From NCBI GenBank assembly GCA_963921795.1, contig OY997651.1, positions 43,015,356 through 43,079,355 of the forward strand: 64,000 nt of DNA, in the 5' to 3' direction. The stretch is from Nannobrachium achirus. Lineage: Eukaryota; Chordata; Actinopteri; Myctophiformes; Myctophidae. Below are positions 41,078 through 51,816 of the stretch, piece after piece. The translations under genes were made by a program, and so were the position numbers. The number at the start of each line of letters is the position of its first letter. Position 1 is the stretch's first letter. Below the pieces are notes generated by a model that was not told the DNA's origin, made no database searches, and worked only from the letters and a program-made list of their open reading frames with translations.

Positions 41078-44000
41078 ATGAGGATAAGAAGCCAGGTCTA
41101 CGCGCTCGTTCCCCTGTGGATGAGTTTTGGCAGTGTTGGTGAGTATTAATGTTAACCTTAATACTTATTGTTTTAACAGTATTCTATGGGTGTTTGATTG
41201 ATTGAAGACTTTATTAGAGGTTTGCATAGGAAAAAGGTACAGTTTCATGACGGTACAGTTCACTGGTACAAGGTCTACTAAAAGGAGATCCTAGAAAAGA
41301 CAGCTTATTTCCACAGGAAACCATTTAAGTATCTCGTATGACATTGAATGACAGACGAATGTGATGATGAGCGTGTACTTTCATATTGTGAAATTGGTGA
41401 GAATGTTGAGAATCTGTATGTAGGTATTGGTAGATATAGGCTATATAGTTGTATTACCTATGGTTAGATAGAGACGGAGCAATGCTTCTTCAAAAATGGT
41501 CAAATAGTCGAGGTAGGGTTGCATGAAGAACAAACACTGTTTGGGGCCAGGTTCAACTCCTCCGTGGCTGGTGAAGAAAACGCTTTTCAATTGTTTTGAG
41601 GTTTTTGCAACCGTCTGAATACATTTTTAACAAGGATGTGGGGAATTGAAACAGTATAGTGCAAAATTAAGGTTATAAGTAATAGAAAAAAATCTTATTC
41701 CAACCAGTTTTCTTTTTCCAGCCAGTGTGACGTATGTTGAGAACAGACCTGTGAGCCATGTGAATCTAAACGAATGACTACAATAAAAATCATAAGTTGA
41801 AAACATTGATCATTTGATGTTGGCTGTATACGACCCAAGGAGGTATTCTCACAATTGGGCCCATTTGACAGCTTGCATCAGTAACTGAAGTTATAGTGTA
41901 CACCCTAACCCACATACGTAGCAGTTCCTGTGAAAACAGAAACGGACCTGGCGGTGGAAATTCAGAGAAATGTTGCAGTGTTTTGGTTTACATGACTACT
42001 TTACTAGCGAGCCCTTTTAGACGTGCGTGCACACAAGATACACTATTTTGAAATAGTGTTGTATACTGTAAGTAATATAACTAAGGCGTCATGTCCAATG
42101 TCAGAAATGTGAAGTTAAAGGGAAGCCATGACATGTCGGCTTCTAACTCGGGCTGTGGATAGGTGTTCAGTGCATTAAGTCAGTGGGTTCTCAACCTGTG
42201 GGTCGGGACCCCCAGGGGGGTCCCCACATTATTTTGGGGGGTCCCCAGATGATTAGCTTAATGTTAAGCATTGTTTTCTCTCTCAACAGTAAATAAACCA
42301 ACAAAGTTTAAGTGCATAGAGGGTATCTGCACATTTCTAAAGTGACAATTTAAGGACTTTTAATACCTCTAAAATGGCAAATTAAACATTGACCACATTT
42401 TTAAATATTAGAGGCTGAAACTGTGAAAATCGCAGATCTACACGCTCACAACGTTGCGAGGCGTTGTGAGCATGTACTGTAGATCTGCTATTTTCACAAT
42501 AGAACAGTGTTAAACAAAATGTAATGCTTCAACTCTTAGGGCTCGTAGGGTGGGGTACCCAGTTCAAATATGATTATTTTGGGGGTCACAGCCTGAAAAG
42601 GTTGAGAACCACTACATAAGTTGAAATTCTTTAGGTGTAATTTGTGCAACCAGTTGGATAATTCTTTTGCAGGATGATACACTGCACGTCAAGTTGATGT
42701 AATGACAATCATTGTATGGCTCTAAAGCAGGGTTTCTCAAAGTGGGTGACGCAAGTCCAGCGTTGCCTCAGAATACTTTGATAATTTGGAATTCATCAAT
42801 ATGACGTAGTTTAACCACTTGTACTTAGTAAAACGGAACTGAGTTGCACTGTACTTGGTGCAATCTTTTTCAGCCTACAGTACACCAAGTCTCTTCACCA
42901 AAAATAGCAGATCTACAAGCTCACAACATGCCTCAAGGTGACCGCGTTGTGAGCTTGTAGATTGGCAATTTTTGGTGAGTTTCCCACAGAATAGGGATGC
43001 TGGGGTTTAAGTCGTTAAGCACCAATCTATAAAAGTTATTTTCAATCTGTCCTAATGAAATTTTTAGGACAAGTTTTCCTTGTGACATACTGTATCTTAG
43101 GAGGGAATATTTACATATTTGACAGTACTGTAAAGTAACAGCAACGTACTGTAATTCAGGGGTGCCGTGGATGAAAAGGTTATTTACAAGGGGTGACAAA
43201 AACGGTTTCAGAACCACTGCTCCAAGGCCAGATCGCACTAATTCAACTCGTCGCAACTCCTTTCAACAAAACAGTTTAAATTAAGTCCACACAAATGCCA
43301 GTCCTTGCAACTGCCATTGGGGATGATGGTTGCAAGTAGTTGCATGTTGCAAGGTGTCGCAAGAGGTTGCATTGGTGTAGATTGGCCAAGCCAAGCCACA
43401 CGTAAGACACAAAAATGTTTCAGGACATTCTCAAAATAGAGACACCAGTTTGAAATGGGTTAAACTACACTATATACAGTAGTCTATATATTTTTTTACG
43501 GTACAGAATTTGCCTCCGTATTGGGGTAAGGAATGTGCACAAAGTGCTCTGCCCTACAAAGCCAGAGTGCCGTAACTACGAACAAATATTTGACTGAAAA
43601 AATGTGTTTAAAAGTGTTTCAACTGGTCAGCCAAATGAGGTCATATAAGTGACATTGCAATGATTGTATATCTGTTCTTGAGGTCATTGTTCATCCCCCA
43701 ATATCATGAGGGCTACTGTAATTTGACCTTTGGGATACACAAATAGGTTTGTGTCCAAAAACGTAGTTACTGCACTTTGGCTTTGTAGGGAAATAAAGAA
43801 TAATTGTGTTCAGTTGTATACACAGTCTATTTCTACAATAATGTGTGGTTGTTAGAAAGCCCCATGGCACACCTGGACTACTCTCACAGCCCACCTCTGG
43901 CAGACCCCTGACCTACATAGTACGCTACATACCGTCGTGGTCGGGCAGAAACCTTGTATCTCCAAGTTTCAAATGTGTACATTTTTACGCAAAGTAAAGC

Positions 44001-47000
44001 CTTGCTTCATCATGCAAGGCTGTCCCACAAAAGTAGTGAAAACAGCAGATCTACAAGCACACAACGCCTCGCACCGCGAGGCGTTGTGTGCTTGTAGATC
44101 GGCTGTTTTCTCTAGTTTAAATCATTTTTAAAATGACATACAAAACAAACTGTTTCGGACATACAAGGTTTCCACCCGACAACGACGATATAGAGTACCG
44201 CAACCACACATTCAGAGGGAGATGATAATGGTTGATCGGTCATATGTTCACAGTACAGTACACAGTTTTAAAAGATCACATATTGTCGCGATCTCCAAAT
44301 TTGAACTTTTAATTCTTTCGTAAATTAATGCCCTACTCGATCACGCTACAGCGTCACACGAAAGCATCAAAGTGCTTTAGAAATTGAATCCTGAAAAGTA
44401 TCAGTTTTGGACATATGATGTTTCCACTCGACAGAGACGATGTCCAAAAGGAAAGAATATGTCAACTTGCTAGGGTGTGCCCAGGGGTCAGTATGTACAG
44501 TAGGCCTACTGTACAGATTTCAACAGAAAAATGATTACATAAGAGTGGCCTAGCTAAGGTGTTGTTTACACAAATAGAGTTACAGTTAGTCACCCTGAGA
44601 TATCGCACCATTAGATATTTTGGGTGTCTCGCTGGAGTTTTTTCTATTTCCTTTTTGATCGCACGTCAGATGTGAGGCGCGGAAAGCCAAAGCAGATCGT
44701 CAAATAGATAAGTAGCCTGGCCTACCACTTCTGGTTTGCCACATAGAGGGGGCCAGCATTTATAGCTTATGAAAGGTGTGTTTGAAGCTGACGTTTTAAA
44801 TGTGTGGAGAGAGAAAAAAAAAGCTGTGTACACGAGAACATTTTAAATATGAGTATGTTGCTTGAGTATGTGTGTAGGGCTGTCACAATTATTACATAAT
44901 CGTCTAATTGTGTTTTTTGACAATCGTGATTATTTTTCATAATCGTCATAATCGTTTCCATGTTGAAAAGTTTTCATATATATTTTTTTAAGTAAAAAAT
45001 AGAGGAAATGGCAGATCTGCAAGCTCACAACGCGTCGCATTGCGACGCGTTGTGAGCTTGTAGATCGGCTATTTCCACTATCAATGTTCTTTTTTTAAGT
45101 ATAAAGTTGTCAAATATGTCAGTAATTTCTTTGTATATTTAGGTTATGTGTCATATCTACCATGTGCAACTTCAAAGCCTAAAAGCCAAACGGAAATGTA
45201 ATTGACAACGACAAAAACACAATTAAATCGTTAATCGCAATTATTTGAGTGATAAATAATCGTCATGTAAAATGTCATAATCGTGACAGCCCTATATGTG
45301 TGTGGGAATTATTAAACGCAACTTAAAGCCAACCTAAGTAAAGCAGGTTGTTCCTTAACCGACTCTGATGGCTCTGTTATACCTAAAATATAGACACATT
45401 CAAAGTAGTTAATTTAGTATTATAATCAATACAATATGGTATAAATGCTCTTTTAAAAGGAGCCCATAATAAAAAAAATATGATTCTTTGAAACAAGGTC
45501 GTTGGGCAGACTAGCACCAATAGTAAAAGAAATCTGTCTAAATAATGAATAGAATATTATTCTAAACTTCTGTTCCTTTGTGTCCTTATAGCGGCTCTCA
45601 AAGAGCCTGAGATCTGCTACGTGTTGGACGCCATTTTACTTCTCTATGGAGTCATCCTGACAGCCCTCTACTGCAGACTCAAGGTATGTCTGGTACAGTA
45701 TGATGTATCATCAAGAAACATTAATGAAGGTAAAACAGGTACCCGTAATTGCCGGACTATAAGCCGCGGCTTTTTTCCCATGTTTTTAACCCTGCGGCTT
45801 ATACAACGGTGCGGCTTATATAAAGATTTTTACAGCAAACGGCCAGTTAGTTCGTTTTACAATGGTCTTTAACAAGGATTTATATATAGATTTATACAGC
45901 TAACGGCCACCAGGGGTGCTCTAGCAGGAAGCAGGAAGGACACCTGCGGCTTATAGTCAGGTGCGGCTTATATATGTAAACATTTTATTTTTCTTCCAAA
46001 TTTAGCTGGTGCGGCTTATATTCAGGTGCGGCTTATAGTCCAGCAATTACGGTAGTCATTGATGCAGGGGTGTCACAAGGAGGGGGGGGGGGGACTGAGT
46101 TACTACTAGGGCCCAAGGTGGAGGGGCCTTAATTATTTTATACTTTAGCTATTGAAAAATAGCAGATGTATGTGAGCTTGTAGATCTGCTATTTTTGAAA
46201 AGTCACGAAAATGTGTGCAAATCTTTGAATATATGTATTTTTTTGTAATTTATAACTCAAATTTTGCAACTAAATATTTTTAGATGGAGGTCCATGGCCA
46301 AATACATATTATTTTGGGGGTCCTTCACATGAGAAAGTTTGAGCACCACTGACATAAAAACATGCAGAAAGACTTGAACAAATGTTAATGATTAAAAAAA
46401 AAAAGGCAGATCTACAAGCTCGCGGCGCAGCACTATACAGGGTATATAGTAACGGCTGAGAAGCTTATGTATTTCTGTCATTCTGTAAGCACCGGGCAGA
46501 TGCCTTCATGTAAAGCGGTCGGATCACCTTAATCAAGCAGAAGCAAGAAATGTCCAAAGTGTTATAGAGAGTTTTAGAGGCAAGAGTTTCAATGTGGGAT
46601 CTGAAAGAAAAGTGTCAATCTTTCTGTTCTTTCTTTTTCCTTTTATTTATTCAGGGATGCCCATTGAGAGCAAGGTCTCTTTTTCAAGGACACCCTGATC
46701 ACAGCATATTAAACACAATACAATGAAAAACAAGCAATTTGAATCACAATACAACATCACAGATGAAAAAAATATAGTGATTACATGAAGCAGGTACTAC
46801 AGTCACTATGTGTCCTCAAGAAGCACTTTAAATGCCTCTATTGAGACCAATCAAACCAGTTTTCAATAAAGACAACTTGAAAAAGAGAATGCGAGCACTC
46901 TGCAGTTGAATGGTTCACGGTTCATGTGTATTGGGGGCACGGTTCTGGCAGAAACGGTATCTTTGAAAAGATCTCCCTTGGAACTCACTTGGTCCTTTTT

Positions 47001-48064
47001 AGGATGTCTTATTTATTGCGTAGCCCAAGCAGCAGGTCACACACGGACGTTTAATTAGGCCAACGGCCTTCCTTCGCTTGAATCACAAGAGATCCTAAAA
47101 GTGAGTGCTGATGACCCCATGTTGGGCACACACATTCCAGCTTTGACAACTCAAGAATACATGCATATTTTAATTGAGTACCTGGCTGAGACGAATAACA
47201 GTCTGTATTTTTAAATTTTGAATAAAGATATTTTTTTGATTTACCAGACTGTAAACCACAAGCTAGAAGTTTTTAATCTCTTAAAGTCTTAATGTACTCC
47301 CCTCTCATTTTGTTGAATTGAAAGATTTTTTTTTACTTAAATCATATATATTAGGAATCATAAGACATAATACTTATGGAAAGTGGAAAAACAGTATATC
47401 TCCAACAGTTTGTGGAACAACAGTATAAGTCCGTACAAGCAATATTCAGCAGACAAAGGGAGCAGATAATATTAAAATCGGCAATTAAACACAATTAGGG
47501 GAGATTGCATTAACAATTTAACAGATTAAAAATGACTAGTTTGTGGTTTACAGTCTGGTAAATCCAAAAATATATATATTGAAAAAAATTCAAATATGGA
47601 CTTATACTGTTATTCGTCTCAGGTACTCAATGGATTTGGTCTTAAAAGTTTGCATTTTATTACATATTAGGTGGAATTTGCAGCTAAATCGTATCATGGA
47701 TACTTTAATGTTTCAATCTATTTTGAATTTAAGGGTTGTGAAAGTATAGAGTTAGAACTCACAGTTGTGGCAGTGACCTGTGGAAAAAGACTGAACAAGG
47801 AACAGAAAAAGGTGCTAAAACTGAACGAAATGGAAACTTCCTCTGAAAGTGCCATGTTAAAAAAAGAAAGGAATAAAAAATAACTTGAGTACAGAGTGTA
47901 TGTCGTCGCTGCCGAGCAGAAACCTCGTCTCCATATTTTTTGAGCTTCTAAATTTGCTATTTTAGCAATCTTTTTCTTCTGTCATTGAATGTTGATTTCT
48001 TCCTACAGATCCAGAAGATCAAGGCAGTCCAGGCTCAGAATGACAAGCCAAAGGTACGCACGCA

Positions 48065-48109
<45 letters not shown>

Positions 48110-48323
48110 GCATCATAACATAAACAAAATAATGGTGGCAAAAAGTTACCACGATTACATTTTTATTGCAAAAATAGACAATTTACAAGCTCACAATGCT
48201 TTGCGCTGAGCTTGTAGATCTGATATTACTGAAATGGAAAAAAGAAAAAGAACAAAAAAAGAAGGAAATATTAGTATAAAAGACCTACATTTTGCCTATA
48301 GACTGGAATCCCAAATGTCACTA

Positions 48324-48381
<58 letters not shown>

Positions 48382-51300
48382 ACACACCAACATGGCTGCC
48401 ATGACAAAGGGAGATGACAGAATGAGGTTGACTCATAATTAGTCCAAATTCCTTGGCATCTGACACATTCAGGACATAATATAATATTGAGTCTTCTGTG
48501 TCACGTTCCCAAGTCACACTGGACAACAAGGTTTTTGGAATGCTTTTCTTGAACTGATGTTGTCTTCTTTCTCATCCTTACAGAAGGCTGAAGAGGGCAT
48601 CTACACGGTGAGTGATGATGATACAGAACTGAAGGAGGGATGGTTACGGTTATATGATTATGAATATGATTATATACAATATCCATTATATACAATATCA
48701 CTGTTTGTTATGAGTGATGATGATACAGACCTGAAGGAGGGATGCAAGAGGTCACGGTTATATGATTATGAATATGGGTATTCACCAAATATTCGAATAT
48801 TCGATTATTCGAATATCAAAGTCACTATTCGACGTTGTTCACCGAAGTCGAATATTCGTTTATTTATTTTTTATTTTTTCGTTTTGTCTTTAAAAATATA
48901 TATAGTATAATAAAACTTGGCTAGATAGGAAGTCAAACCTTTTTAGGCGGTGACCCCCAAAATAAACATATTTGAACTGGGGACCCCCACCCTGACAAGC
49001 ACTTGGAATTGTAGGTATTACATTTAATGTGACTTGGTTCCGCAGATAAATATTGTGAAAATAGCAGATCTACATGCTCACAACGCCTCGCAACGCGAGG
49101 TGTTGTGAGCATGTAGATCGGCTATTTTCACAATGTTCGCCTCTCGAATATTCGACTATTCGAATACTTTGAGATCGAATAATTCGAATACTAAAAAACA
49201 CTATTCGTGAATGCCCTATTATGAATATGATTATATACAATATCGATTATATACAATATCATTGTTTGTTATCCCAAACAGTGGGTCTGGACTTTGGACC
49301 CATTTGTGGGTCACAGACCATTTTTTATGGGTCACGGGACTCGAGTAAAAATCCCATTTTCTTTCCCTACATTTAAAAACATAGCCGATCTACAAGCTCA
49401 CATGCAGATCTGCTATTTTCAAAAGTCGTGTATACATTTGTAAACTTGAACTGGGATATTCTGCATAATGAGTACTTTTACGTTGAGTACATTTTGACAG
49501 CCATACTTTTGTACTTTTTCTCTTTTGAATTCCCGACTTTTTATTTCTACATTGCAGTATTGATACTTTTACTTAAGTAAAAAAATTGAGTACTTTTTTC
49601 CACCACTGCTCAGTCCCTGCTCTTCCATTGAGACATTTAGACCCTGGTGTCAGGTGAGACACCTACTGGTTGCAAGCGGTACTGCCATGAAGCTTAAAGC
49701 ATAATATCTCCCCAGGCCAAATGTCGGTCTCTCATGCAGGAGAATCCAGTTATTGTGGATTGCAGCTTTAACTTGCTTTTAGCTGATCCGCACATATTTA
49801 GCTGTCCTTGTGGTGTGTGCATCTTGCTGATTCTAGGTCTGGGTTTTTAACAACCAAGCGAGACTTCCCTTTTTACCCCCTTTCTTTTTTGGTCTTTTAA
49901 CTTTGGTTCCTTATTATAGTTTCGCAGCACTCTCTCGCTTTGACAAGACGCACACATGACATGGTCAGAGTCATCGTTAGAATGTAGAAGTTGGATAGTG
50001 CGTATAAAGAATAGGTCAAACTCCTTTGCACGCAATGCAGTGTGGAACTTTTTGCGATGCGTCACTCAAATCACCTATTTACAGTGTGTTACACCTGCAT
50101 GCGAAGAGCTTAGAACTAAGTATAAACCATTAGCAGTGGTGGAAAGTAACTACTGTAAGTATACAGTATGTACTCAAGACCTATACCTATAGTACAATTT
50201 TGACATATATGCCTACTTTTACTTTCCAATTATCTATATGCTTTTACTTCACCTCTGCTACATCACAGAGAAAAATAATCTTACTCCACTACAAACTCTT
50301 TGTAGATTTTGATTATTATTACAAATAAAGCACACTTCAGCCTTATTTAATCTTTGGCTATTACAAAAAAAAGGCTTAGGAATGTGACAAAAACTAAAGA
50401 TCCATGAATTCAAGGCTTCCCAGGGTGTGTAATTGATAGAAGTCATTTTTTGTGTGAACTACTCCTTTTAACGCGGCCGAGTGCCGCGCTGCGAGCTTGT
50501 AGATCTGCTATTTTTGAAAAATCTTGAAAATGTGTGAAAATCTTTGAATGTATATATTTTTAAAGCAGACATTTGTGATTCTCTTGGTCCCTGGCACAAA
50601 ATAGTTTCAGATGGGGGTCGGTGCTCAAATACATATACTTCTAGGGGGTCCTAGTTTGAGAACCACTGACATAGAAACAGCTTTTTTCAGAAAACTGTAG
50701 AAGACATTTTTAGGTATTTTTCAGGCCTAAATGTGTTAAAAACTAAAGGTGACAAAGCATTTTTCAGGATGTAGCCCCTAAACTTTGGAATGCTCTTCCA
50801 CAGGCTTTGAGAGATGGAGCCTCTGTGGAGTATTTTAAGACACTACTGCAGTATTTGAACAGGCGTTTCGTTGATGGTACAGCCTTTTTTCTGCTTTAAT
50901 ACCCTTTAGTTTTTTCACTGTATGTAAAGCACTTTGTGAGAGGTGCTATGGGCGGCAGTGGCTCAGGGGTAGAGTGGCCACTCGGCCACCGGAAGGTTGC
51001 CGGTTTGATCCCGGGCTCCCCCAGAGTTACGGTCGAAGTGTCCTTGAGCAAGACACTGAACCCCTAGTTCAGGGTTCCCCAATAGGCGGCCCGCGGGGGG
51101 GGCTACTGTCTGGCCCACACCAACCCCAGTATTAATGGTGGTATAAGAGCAGCAACAACACTAGTATATCGTCGTTGTCGGGTGGAAATCTCGTATCTCC
51201 AAATGTGTACGTTCTTTCGCAAATCATACAAGGCCGTCGCACAAAAGTAGTGAAAACAGCAGATCTACAAGCACACAACGCCTCGCACCGCGAGGCGTTG

Positions 51301-51816
51301 TGTGCTTGTAGATCGGCTGTTTTCACTAGTTTAAATCATTTTTAAAATGATAAATTCAAACGAATGGTTTTGGACATACAAGATTTTCACCCGACAAGGA
51401 CGAAAACTGTCGCTGGAGTAGTGGGAACGCCACCGTCGCCCCCTGCAATGTTGTGGCCCTCGGCTTGGTACCTTAGACATAATTCGGCCCTTGGGGAAAA
51501 CTAATTGGGGAACCCTGCCCTAGTTGCTCCCGATGAGCAGGTTGGTGCCTTGCATGGTTTCCTCCACCATCGGCGTATGAATGTGTGTGTGAATGGGTGA
51601 ATGTAATGCACAATCTCTGTAAAGTGCCTTGGATAAAGGCGCTATATAAATGCACCATTTACCATTTTATATGAATAAAACGTTCTTACTTGCTTGTATG
51701 ATAATGGCCTCTATTTCTCTCTCTCTCTCTGTGTCTTTTTCTCATCTCAGGGCCTTACCCCGCACGCCCCGGACACATATGAGACCATTGGCATGAAGAA
51801 GGGACTCGACGGATGA
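41078..51816 (+). CDS. fcer1g: Fc receptor gamma chain (FcR gamma), complete, ITAM adaptor
   Basis: Disulfide-linked dimeric signalling adaptor of immune receptors at the plasma membrane. Exons: 41078-41138, 45592-45683, 48009-48053, 48584-48607, 51751-51816 (TGA 51814-51816), 288 nt, 95 codons, phases consistent. Residues 1-20 are a signal peptide (VYALVPLWMSFGSV). The short ectodomain has LKEPEIC with the dimer-forming Cys. The membrane helix is VLDAILLLYGVILTALYC, with the Asp needed for pairing with receptor chains, followed by RLKIQKIK. The tail spells an intact ITAM across the last two exons: YTGL, seven residues, YETI (Syk recruitment after Src-family phosphorylation). It is slightly longer than the 86-residue human protein. 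It lies about 1 kb after ndufs2 in the same orientation, as in mammals. Confidence 0.95.
42181..42614. mobile_element. hAT-like MITE (CAGTGGTTCTCAA family)
   Basis: Starts CAGTGGGTTCTCAACCTG, ends GGTTGAGAACCACTA, with hairpin 42423-42499. Flanks CATTAAGT and CATAAGTT only partly match. Confidence 0.75.
43940..44195. mobile_element. Fold-back element fragment (CAGGGTTCCCCAAT family)
   Basis: GGTCGGGCAGAAACCTTGTAT on the left mirrors ATACAAGGTTTCCACCCGAC on the right, with hairpin 44036-44113 between. Outer ends are absent. Confidence 0.6.
44875..45294. mobile_element. hAT-like MITE (TAGGGCTGTCAC family), perfect duplication
   Basis: Flanked by TATGTGTG at 44867-44874 and 45295-45302. Hairpin 45000-45077 uses the inner variant CGCGTCGCA / TGCGACGCG. 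Confidence 0.9.
45740..46054. mobile_element. mariner-like MITE rich in GCGGCTTATA
   Basis: Ends TACCCGTAATTGC and GCAATTACGGTA; a TA dinucleotide at each edge fits a Tc1/mariner duplication. TGCGGCTTATA and its complement recur inside. A repeat of this kind is widespread in fish. No hairpin module. Confidence 0.65.
46065..46440. mobile_element. hAT-like end with nested piggyBac-like fragment
   Basis: CAGGGGTGTCACAAGG starts the outer repeat (also seen inverted at about 54710). Hairpins 46155-46199 and 46405-46432 belong to the nested part, which contains GGTCCATGGCCAAATACAT. Confidence 0.5.
47173..47631. repeat. Large inverted repeat, about 95-bp arms
   Basis: 47173-47266 pairs with 47535-47631; 29-bp inner blocks 47238-47266 and 47535-47563 differ at one base. 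Spacer about 268 bp. In fcer1g intron 2; unrelated to the dispersed hairpin. Confidence 0.8.
48065..48380. repeat. Two (CA)n tracts with a hairpin between, fcer1g intron 3
   Basis: (CA)n at 48065-48107 and 48326-48378. A diverged hairpin lies at 48173-48228. Confidence 0.85.
48775..49216. mobile_element. TTCGAATA-rich repeat with nested MITE half
   Basis: Both ends are built of TATTCGAATATTCG blocks (GGTATTCACCAAATATTCG / CACTATTCGTGAATGCCC). Inside, 48935-49138 matches the inverted right half of the CAGTGGTTCTCAA family, with hairpin 49057-49133. Confidence 0.65.
49217..50744 (+). other. fcer1g intron 4, left part
   Basis: No gene. There are fragments of the CAGTGGTGGAAAGT family at about 49440-49615 and 50140-50300, hairpin 49380-49422, and a piggyBac-like remnant at about 50475-50745 with half a hairpin. 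Confidence 0.5.
50745..50949 (+). mobile_element. LINE 3' fragment (CR1/L2-like)
   Basis: Translates to APKLWNALPQALRDGASVE, the conserved C-terminal motif of CR1/L2/Rex1-type reverse transcriptase ORFs, followed by TGTAAAGCACTTTGTGAGAG and resumption (TATATGAATAAAACG) at about 51667. Confidence 0.7.
50950..51668 (+). mobile_element. tRNA-derived SINE split by a hAT-like MITE
   Basis: Left half 50950-51069 has GGCGGCAGTGGCTCAGG and GTTGCCGGTTTGATCCC (A and B boxes), then GTGTCCTTGAGCAAGACAC. Right half 51526-51668 has GAATGGGTGAATGTAATG and AAAGGCGCTATATAAATGC. A common teleost SINE type, inserted in the LINE tail. Not a functional tRNA gene. Confidence 0.85.
51070..51517. mobile_element. 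hAT-like MITE inside the SINE, perfect 8-bp duplication
   Basis: Ends CAGGGTTCCCCAATAGG and CTAATTGGGGAACCCTG, flanked by CCCTAGTT at 51062-51069 and 51518-51525. Hairpin 51251-51327 is near the middle. Because the SINE sequence is known to be continuous, the boundaries are certain. Confidence 0.95.

Larger units (their letters stand above)
41139..45591 (+). other. fcer1g intron 1
   Basis: No gene. It holds the inverted LINE-type tail at 41197-41370, MITEs at 42181-42614, about 42720-43220 (hairpin 42898-42977), 43940-44195 and 44875-45294, and a repeat fragment at 44330-44460. Other parts are not recognised. Confidence 0.6.

Noticed and set aside
45740..46054. A non-coding RNA gene because of strong internal complementarity
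   Set aside because: TA-flanked inverted ends and multiple GCGGCTTATA copies fit a mariner-like MITE better.
50950..51069. A tRNA gene
   Set aside because: A and B boxes are present but the sequence does not close a cloverleaf and continues into a known SINE body and tail.
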